The notes beneath the pieces are model-generated. The model worked only from the letters and a program-made list of their open reading frames with translations. It was not told where the DNA came from and searched no databases. The position numbers and the translations under genes are program-made. A stretch of 58,159 nt of DNA from contig JARGPO010000097.1 in NCBI GenBank assembly GCA_029213075.1, positions 1-58,159 of the forward strand. The letters run 5' to 3'. Position 1 is the first letter of the stretch, and each line of letters begins with the position of its first letter. Shown piece by piece: positions 53,123-58,159 of the stretch. The stretch is from Legionellaceae bacterium (GTDB lineage Bacteria; Pseudomonadota; Gammaproteobacteria; Legionellales; Legionellaceae).

Positions 53123-54076
53123 TTATTCACAAGCACCCAATGCCATTAGCTTCTCATAACGGCTATTAAGTAATTCATCAACTGATAGAGTCTTCAGGGT
53201 TTTTAACTCTCCTACAAGCGCCTCTCTTAAAATATCAGCCATAGCAGCTACATTTCTATGAGCTCCACCAAGTGGCTCTTCTAGGAGCATATCTGCAATT
53301 CCATTATCAAAAACTTTATCCGCGCTTACACCCATAGCAGCGGCAGCCTCGGAAGCTTTACTAGGATCTTTCCACAAGATAGAAGCACAACCTTCTGGAG
53401 ATATAACTGAGTAAACCGAGTATTGTAACATTATAACTCTATCACCAACCCCAATAGCTAGAGCACCACCAGATCCGGCCTCACCAGTAACAACACATAT
53501 TACAGGTGTTTTAAGGACTGACATGTCTTGTAGATTACGAGCAATGGCCTCAGATTGATTTCTTTCTTCAGCACCTATTCCTGGGTATGCACCAGCTGTA
53601 TCAATAAAAGTAATTATTGGTATTTTAAATTTTTCAGCCATTTTCATCAAACGCAATGCTTTACGATATTCTTCAGGTCTAGCCATTCCAAAGTTACGAT
53701 ATATTTTTTCCTTGGTACGCTTACCCTTTTGATGACCTATTACCATTATTGGCTGTCCATCAAATCTAGCTAGACCACTAATAATAGCTGGGGCACAGGA
53801 GTTATGCCTATCACCGTGTAGCTCTTGAAAATCTGTAAACAAATGATCGATATAGTCCGTAGTTTGCGGTCTTTGTGGGTGCCTTGCCATTTGCACTACC
53901 TGCCAAGGATCAAGTTTGGAAAATATTGATTTAGTTAACTCAACCACCTTTTCTTCAAGACGAATAATTTCTTCGTTTAAGTTAACTTCACTATCATTGC
54001 CAACCAAACGCAACGCTTGAATTTTTTGGTTTAGCTCTTCAATAGGTTGCTCAAAATCTAAAAATTGTAGGCTCAT
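53123..54076 (-). CDS. accA: Acetyl-CoA carboxylase carboxyltransferase subunit alpha
   Basis: Half of the carboxyltransferase that makes malonyl-CoA for fatty acids, 317 residues. Landmark segments are [47 protein letters not shown], and [17 protein letters not shown]. It is divergent from the phosphopantetheinyl transferase gene, with 76 bases between starts. Confidence 0.98.
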   Translation of the reverse strand: MSLQFLDFEQPIEELNQKIQALRLVGNDSEVNLNEEIIRLEEKVVELTKSIFSKLDPWQVVQMARHPQRPQTTDYIDHLFTDFQELHGDRHNSCAPAIISGLARFDGQPIMVIGHQKGKRTKEKIYRNFGMARPEEYRKALRLMKMAEKFKIPIITFIDTAGAYPGIGAEERNQSEAIARNLQDMSVLKTPVICVVTGEAGSGGALAIGVGDRVIMLQYSVYSVISPEGCASILWKDPSKASEAAAAMGVSADKVFDNGIADMLLEEPLGGAHRNVAAMADILREALVGELKTLKTLSVDELLNSRYEKLMALGACE

Positions 54077-54152
54077 TCAATTACCCTAGTTGTACAAAAT
54101 TATAAAAAGTAGCATAATTGCCCAAACAAATCAAAAAAGATGACCATTTATT

Positions 54153-54941
54153 GTGAAAAACACTTTGGTAAATGAGAATTTGCGCCCAAATGAGCATCAA
54201 TATTCTCAATCTATATGCAATCACTTCCAACCATTTACTATTGACGATTGTAATTTATCTGAAAATCGCATAGATATATGGCAGTATCCTCTTACTAAGA
54301 TGCTAGCAAATGCTGACGATATTTTAAGCGAAAGCGAGCGAGACAGAGCATCGAAATTTTACTTTGAAAGACACCGACGTCGCTTTAAAATCGCTCACGC
54401 TATATTAAGACTCATTCTCTCACGTTATCTACAAAATAAAAATCCTAATCAGCTGGAATTTACAGAAAATAAATATGGTAAACCAGAACTTGTAAACAAC
54501 GTATCACTTAGGTTTAATTTAAGTCACTCTGGAGACTTGGCTTTACTTGCGATTGGTCAAAAACATCCTCTCGGTGTAGACCTTGAGACGTTCAGTAGTA
54601 GACCATACCAAGAAATAGGACAAGCTATGTTTTCAAAGACCGAAATCCAATCTTTAAAACATATACATAAAAGTCAGGTTCCCATAACTTTTTTTAGAAT
54701 TTGGTCTCAGAAAGAAGCATTTATTAAGGCTGTTGGTCAAGGTCTGTCATACCCAACTCAAAAATTTGACGTTTTGCATACTCCTTCATTGGGAGAGGAA
54801 GTATATGATTTCCAAGACAACTCTAATTGGCTCATTACCTCGTTTATGCCTACCATCACTTGTTGCGGAGCTATTTGTTATAAAAAAGAAGTTAATAATA
54901 TTCGCCATGTAATCTTGGACAATAGCATTGAACTTACTTAA
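54153..54941 (+). CDS. Sfp-type 4'-phosphopantetheinyl transferase
   Basis: Transfers phosphopantetheine from CoA to a Ser of carrier proteins, 262 residues. The Sfp motifs are GVDLETFS mid-protein (Mg2+ Asp and Glu) and WSQKEAFIKAVGQGL, with NLSHSGDLALLAIG before them. GTG start. The long form (over 220 residues) is typical for enzymes serving PKS/NRPS carriers or replacing AcpS. No synthase is in the window. Its last 14 bases overlap the birA start, so the two carrier-protein modifiers are coupled. Confidence 0.92.
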   Translation: MKNTLVNENLRPNEHQYSQSICNHFQPFTIDDCNLSENRIDIWQYPLTKMLANADDILSESERDRASKFYFERHRRRFKIAHAILRLILSRYLQNKNPNQLEFTENKYGKPELVNNVSLRFNLSHSGDLALLAIGQKHPLGVDLETFSSRPYQEIGQAMFSKTEIQSLKHIHKSQVPITFFRIWSQKEAFIKAVGQGLSYPTQKFDVLHTPSLGEEVYDFQDNSNWLITSFMPTITCCGAICYKKEVNNIRHVILDNSIELT

Positions 54942-55743
54942 TGAAGAAATTATCAGACAACATGTTCTTCCACTTAAGTTAAATGACTTATTTGATATAC
55001 ATATATTACAATCAACTGATTCAACAAACTTATATTTAAAGCAATTTAGAAATCAATCTAAAATTAATATATGCTGCTCAGAGGCTCAAACAAATGGAAG
55101 AGGAAGATTTAATAGAGTCTGGTACTCACCATATGCAGAAAACATATACTTTTCATGCAGGTGGGAGTTTAATCTACCTATAAATAAACTATCTTCTTTA
55201 AGTATAGTAACTGGTATATCAATTGTCGAAGCTCTATCAATATTTGGCTTTTCTGATGACATCGCTATTAAATGGCCAAATGACATTCTATGGAAAAACA
55301 AAAAACTAGCCGGTGTTTTAGTCGAGTTAATGTGTGACTCATCAGGAAAAGTATCAGCTATTATTGGAGTTGGTTTAAATGTTAATACTAATACAAAGCT
55401 TACCCAAGAAGTAATAGACAAACCTTGGTGCTCTCTTTCGGAGGTTATGGGTCATAATTGTGATCGAAATATAATAATTAGCCATCTCATTAATCAACTA
55501 TACATAAATATAAACTCATACATCCGCAATGGTTTCTCTGGTTTTATGCCTAGATGGAATAGTGTTGATTATCTATACGGCAAGGATGTAGTGGTAGATC
55601 AATTATCCCAAAAAATATATGGTAAATCTGCCGGAATAAGCGATTCTGGTGAGCTTATTTTTATTGATAAGTATAATAAAAAATCTACTCTTAACTCCGG
55701 GGAAGTATCATTACAAGAAGTGTACAATATCAAAAAGAATTAA
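54928..55743 (+). CDS. birA: Biotin-protein ligase (BirA catalytic form)
   Basis: Attaches biotin to the AccB carrier of acetyl-CoA carboxylase, 271 residues. The active loop GRGRFNRVWYSP and IKWPNDILWKNKKLAGVLVEL are clear, followed by VGVGLNVN-like IIGVGLNVNT and a C-terminal SH3-like domain. The N-terminal helix-turn-helix of E. coli BirA is missing, so it should not repress a biotin operon. TTG start overlapping the upstream gene; the nearby ATG is out of frame. Confidence 0.92.
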   Translation: MNLLNEEIIRQHVLPLKLNDLFDIHILQSTDSTNLYLKQFRNQSKINICCSEAQTNGRGRFNRVWYSPYAENIYFSCRWEFNLPINKLSSLSIVTGISIVEALSIFGFSDDIAIKWPNDILWKNKKLAGVLVELMCDSSGKVSAIIGVGLNVNTNTKLTQEVIDKPWCSLSEVMGHNCDRNIIISHLINQLYININSYIRNGFSGFMPRWNSVDYLYGKDVVVDQLSQKIYGKSAGISDSGELIFIDKYNKKSTLNSGEVSLQEVYNIKKN

Positions 55744-55744
55744 A

Positions 55745-55839
55745 AAATTGTGAACTCATAAACCACCATCTCCACGCCAACCGGTAAATTGTGATCTCAT
55801 AAACCACCCTCTCCTACTCCACCCGGTTTTATCCGGGTG
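55745..55839. repeat. Tandem 41-bp repeat and REP-like hairpin after birA
   Basis: AAATTGTGAACTCATAAACC (from 55745) recurs with one change from 55786, a 41-base period. The second unit runs into CCACCCGG/CCGGGTGG with loop TTTTAT (55818-55839), a perfect eight-pair hairpin followed by TCCAGA. No T-run follows, so it is not a classic terminator. Confidence 0.75.
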
Positions 55840-55871
55840 GTCCAGAAAAACATGATTAGGCAAAGAAAATA

Positions 55872-56873
55872 TTAGCAGCAACAAGGACAACAACTACAAC
55901 AAGGACAGCAAGGACAGCAACAAACTTGTATAGCTGACCAAGAAGAGGACTTTTGACAGGAATTATTAAAAACTGAAAAAGACGACAACGACGTTAAGAG
56001 ATCATGACTACCTAACGGCTTAATTAACTTATATAGCTGCTTTTCAATACTTAAAAAAAGACTTTCACACCTTTGTTCAACAGTATTATATTTAAACCTA
56101 TCTTGTAGATTTAAAATTTTATCTGCTATTTCATGACGAAGTGGTTTTAAAAAATCCAAGCATAACCCTACAACATCTTGCTTTTTATGATTTGCACTCA
56201 TCATTAAATTTAAAACATTATATTGATTTTTTTTCCTATCAGAATCCATATCAGCAATAGCATCTAACAGATAAACACATCTACCGAAATATTTACCTAG
56301 CGAAGATAATATCTCGGCCGGAAAATTAGAGTTGTATTTAGCATTTTCTTTTAGGATGAGTTGGTAGGATTTCTCGGTCGGTTCACAAGCTAAACTTAAA
56401 TCCCCCCCTTTTTCTAACTCATTCACTCTATCTTGTTTTTGATAAGAAACTAATTTATCTAACAGATTCAATTTCTCAAGTGTGGCTTCTGCTTTTTTCA
56501 TAATTGGTCGGTAAACTAGCGCTAGCGATTTATTTTTTAATTTTGGACTATCAATTGCATTATCATTAACTTTAACTCCACACGCATAACTTGAAACTGC
56601 AGCTAGAAATTGCTGATGCTCTGAAATCTTATTCTTTCGACCCAAAGTCCCGCCTTTTGTACAGTTGTAACAAGAAAAAGCGTGATCAGTAGATTTTTCT
56701 GCTCCAGAGATAAGCCAATCAAGGGTCACAACATCATTAACCAAAAAAAGCCTGTTCCAGACACCCGCACCACTTGCAGAAAGAGCTGCACATAAATTGC
56801 AGTAAGTTAAATTATATAACTCCTTACAGTCTGCTGAAACATGTGATAGAGCGGGTTTTAATACACCAAACAT
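55872..56873 (-). CDS. DUF5685-like protein with Cys-rich tail
   Basis: Protein of 333 residues. The start MFGVLKPALSHVS followed by LYNLTYCNLCAAL (CxxC), a further Cys pair in FSCYNCTKG, and ACGVKVND matches the DUF5685 pattern as I know it. The body is helical. The last 19 residues, IQVCCCPCCPCCSCCPCCC, hold 12 cysteines, strikingly like a metallothionein or a metal/Fe-S binding tail. No signal peptide, so the thiols should be reduced in the cytoplasm. Function unknown. It stands alone between birA and an insertion sequence. Confidence 0.7.
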   Translation of the reverse strand: MFGVLKPALSHVSADCKELYNLTYCNLCAALSASGAGVWNRLFLVNDVVTLDWLISGAEKSTDHAFSCYNCTKGGTLGRKNKISEHQQFLAAVSSYACGVKVNDNAIDSPKLKNKSLALVYRPIMKKAEATLEKLNLLDKLVSYQKQDRVNELEKGGDLSLACEPTEKSYQLILKENAKYNSNFPAEILSSLGKYFGRCVYLLDAIADMDSDRKKNQYNVLNLMMSANHKKQDVVGLCLDFLKPLRHEIADKILNLQDRFKYNTVEQRCESLFLSIEKQLYKLIKPLGSHDLLTSLSSFSVFNNSCQKSSSWSAIQVCCCPCCPCCSCCPCCC

Positions 56874-56999
56874 TTTGTAAGTCCCATAAGATTTTACATG
56901 TAAATTATCACAGAAATAAGGCTTAAGAAAACAATTTTAAATTTTTTATGGTCAAGTCCAATTGTTGCTGCTTGATAAAAAATATGAATCCATCAGAAC

Positions 57000-57200
57000 C
57001 TACCTTTCGCACCAATGTAGAAGATTTTTATAATTAGAAAAATTAATATCTACACGTTCAAGATCAGATGGCAAACCATAAATATCTAACGCATGTTTAC
57101 CAAAATACACAATGATCCGTTGATGCACTTTTTTAACATTAGTCACAATACGATGCCGCTTGTCATCTGAGATGATAGTGACAACAGCAATCATATTCAT
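57000..57200 (-). CDS. Small orphan ORF beside the transposase
   Basis: Sixty-six residues from the ATG at 57200, which has AAGGTG 9 bases upstream; a GTG at 57221 would add seven residues. Not recognised; the centre KKVHQRIIVYFGKHALDIYG is basic. It starts soon after the transposase stop. Near-identical GTGCGTAAGGT and GTGCGAAAGGT lie at its two ends, so it may be a passenger of the insertion sequence or a host remnant bounded by IS-derived ends. Confidence 0.35.
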   Translation of the reverse strand: MNMIAVVTIISDDKRHRIVTNVKKVHQRIIVYFGKHALDIYGLPSDLERVDINFSNYKNLLHWCER

Positions 57201-57230
57201 TAATTCACTCACCTTACGCACGGAGAGACT

Positions 57231-58159
57231 TTATGTTGTCATATTTTTAAGCTCCTGCATGGCAACTTGGTTTGCCCTAACAATGAGTTTGTATTTTATA
57301 GCGAAATGATTTAGCTTGGTTCTAAATTTAAGCATTTCTAGTTTGTAGTAGGCAATCATAAAAGCAAAAATATGGTTACATTGTGTCTTCACAATTTTGG
57401 TTGGAGACTTTGCTAAGCTTGCATTTTGTTTAACTGACTTATGAAACTCTTCAATCCGCCACCGTTTCTGGTAAACTTCATAAAGACGTTCGGCGCTACT
57501 TTGTATGTCGTTAGAAATAAGATAGAGGACGCCTGTTGAGCCATTTTCGTTTTTGAATACTTTCTTCAGGAGCTTCACTGGGAAGTCTAGGCCTTTAAGC
57601 CAGACTGTGTAAGCAACATCCTCTTCTAACTCTATTGTTCTTACTTGTTGGTACCGTCCGTTATTGGCATCGTTTTGGGATAAAGCTAACGTGCGGTTAG
57701 ACTTAATCCCTATGATAAACGACTTTTGAAGGTCATTATGGATATACGCCATATTGGCCTTCGAGCCATACCAGTTGTCAGCTAGTACGTGAGAAAACGC
57801 CACATTGTTTTTTACCGCTTGCACAATGATGTCTCTAAATAATTCGTTCTTGGATACAGAAGACTTTCTACGTTCTTTTTTAGTTTTCATATCACAATAT
57901 CTAATGTCTTTTTTAATGACTTCATACCCTATTGGTAAGCTGAAATCTCCATAACGAACCATGCAGGAGAGGATATTAATCCCTTTTACAACATCACCTT
58001 TAGCATGAGAGTAGTGCCAACAGTTAACCTCATTTTCATCCGTGTAAGGTTTATCCTCGATCGTATCATCAAGAATTAATACTCCATCTGAAGATGAACG
58101 CTCTTGTACTGATGGTTTTACATATTGCCAAAGTTTTTTTGAACCAAAATCTTCCAAGC
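57231..58159 (-). mobile_element. IS4-type transposase, 5' end beyond the window
   Basis: A 308-residue C-terminal part of a DDE transposase, with the start off the right edge. Catalytic residues are VLILDDTIEDKP (first Asp), VLADNWYGS (second Asp), and the IS4-family YREK signature in YQKRWRIEEFHKSVK. The frame is intact, so it may be active. Inverted repeats and the target duplication cannot be fixed from one end. It is not of the IS630 type, so it is not an obvious mobiliser of the TA-flanked MITEs. Confidence 0.9.

Noticed and set aside
55745-55839. CRISPR-like repetition after birA
   Set aside because: There are only two direct repeats with a 41-base period, no third unit, no spacer pattern and no cas genes; it belongs to the REP-like region.
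55818-55839. Rho-independent terminator for birA
   Set aside because: The hairpin is perfect but no T-run follows on either strand, and it matches the dispersed REP-like family.

Overview
This is an AT-rich window from a gammaproteobacterium. The gene set points to the Legionellales or a neighbouring host-associated lineage. It has a type II secretion gspD-gspE pair standing alone, as lspDE does in Legionella. It has back-to-back lipopolysaccharide-transport (kdsD-kdsC-lptC-lptA-lptB) and phospholipid-transport (mlaFEDCB-ibaG-murA) operons in the usual gammaproteobacterial order. It also has Francisella-like lipid A sugar-modification genes and several long orphan proteins that look like effector candidates. 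No rRNA, CRISPR array or prophage was seen, and there is one tRNA. The genus assignment is inference; the gene content is read from the sequence.

Layout: 0.1-4 kb holds a NhaC-type antiporter, a cupin-like orphan and an amino-acid permease. 4-7.9 kb holds a minus-strand cluster (GT2 synthase, GtrA flippase, ChbG/NaxD-type deacetylase, ArnT-like transferase) that could decorate lipid A with an amino sugar. 8-10.2 kb is groESL behind a recognisable heat-shock promoter. 10.2-14.6 kb has a membrane-anchored kinase-like orphan, dsbD and a tail-anchored orphan. 14.7-20.8 kb has a CDF metal exporter, queH, orn, cca, rsgA and a benE-type transporter. 20.8-24.6 kb is one 1267-residue orphan. 24.7-30 kb has tRNA-Met, gspDE, another orphan and a repeat-rich gap. 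30-36 kb has recO, era, a pilin-like gene, a thioredoxin, adk, a thioesterase, deoC, ubiA and ubiC.

36-38.3 kb is a decayed accessory island: a frameshifted lectin remnant, three miniature transposable elements and one periplasmic binding protein flanked by two of them. 38.3-50 kb carries a TPR protein, a WbpM-type sugar dehydratase, a NIF3 protein, murA/ibaG/mla and kds/lpt. 50-55.8 kb has a Cys-rich secreted protein, an MdfA-like exporter, tilS, accA, a phosphopantetheinyl transferase and birA. 55.8 kb to the end has a Cys-tailed DUF5685-like protein and an IS4-type transposase that runs off the window.

Two dispersed repeat systems run through the window. One is a miniature inverted-repeat element family with termini GGGTCTGTTGACAATTGG, always flanked by TA, which suggests mobilisation by an IS630/Tc1-type transposase not present here. 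The other is a set of short REP-like hairpins whose five-base loop is conserved (CTTGT or TTTAT) while the paired stems change. The most system-like novelties are the complete-looking lipid-linked aminosugar cluster, the gene sandwiched between two such elements, and the orphan effector-like proteins.
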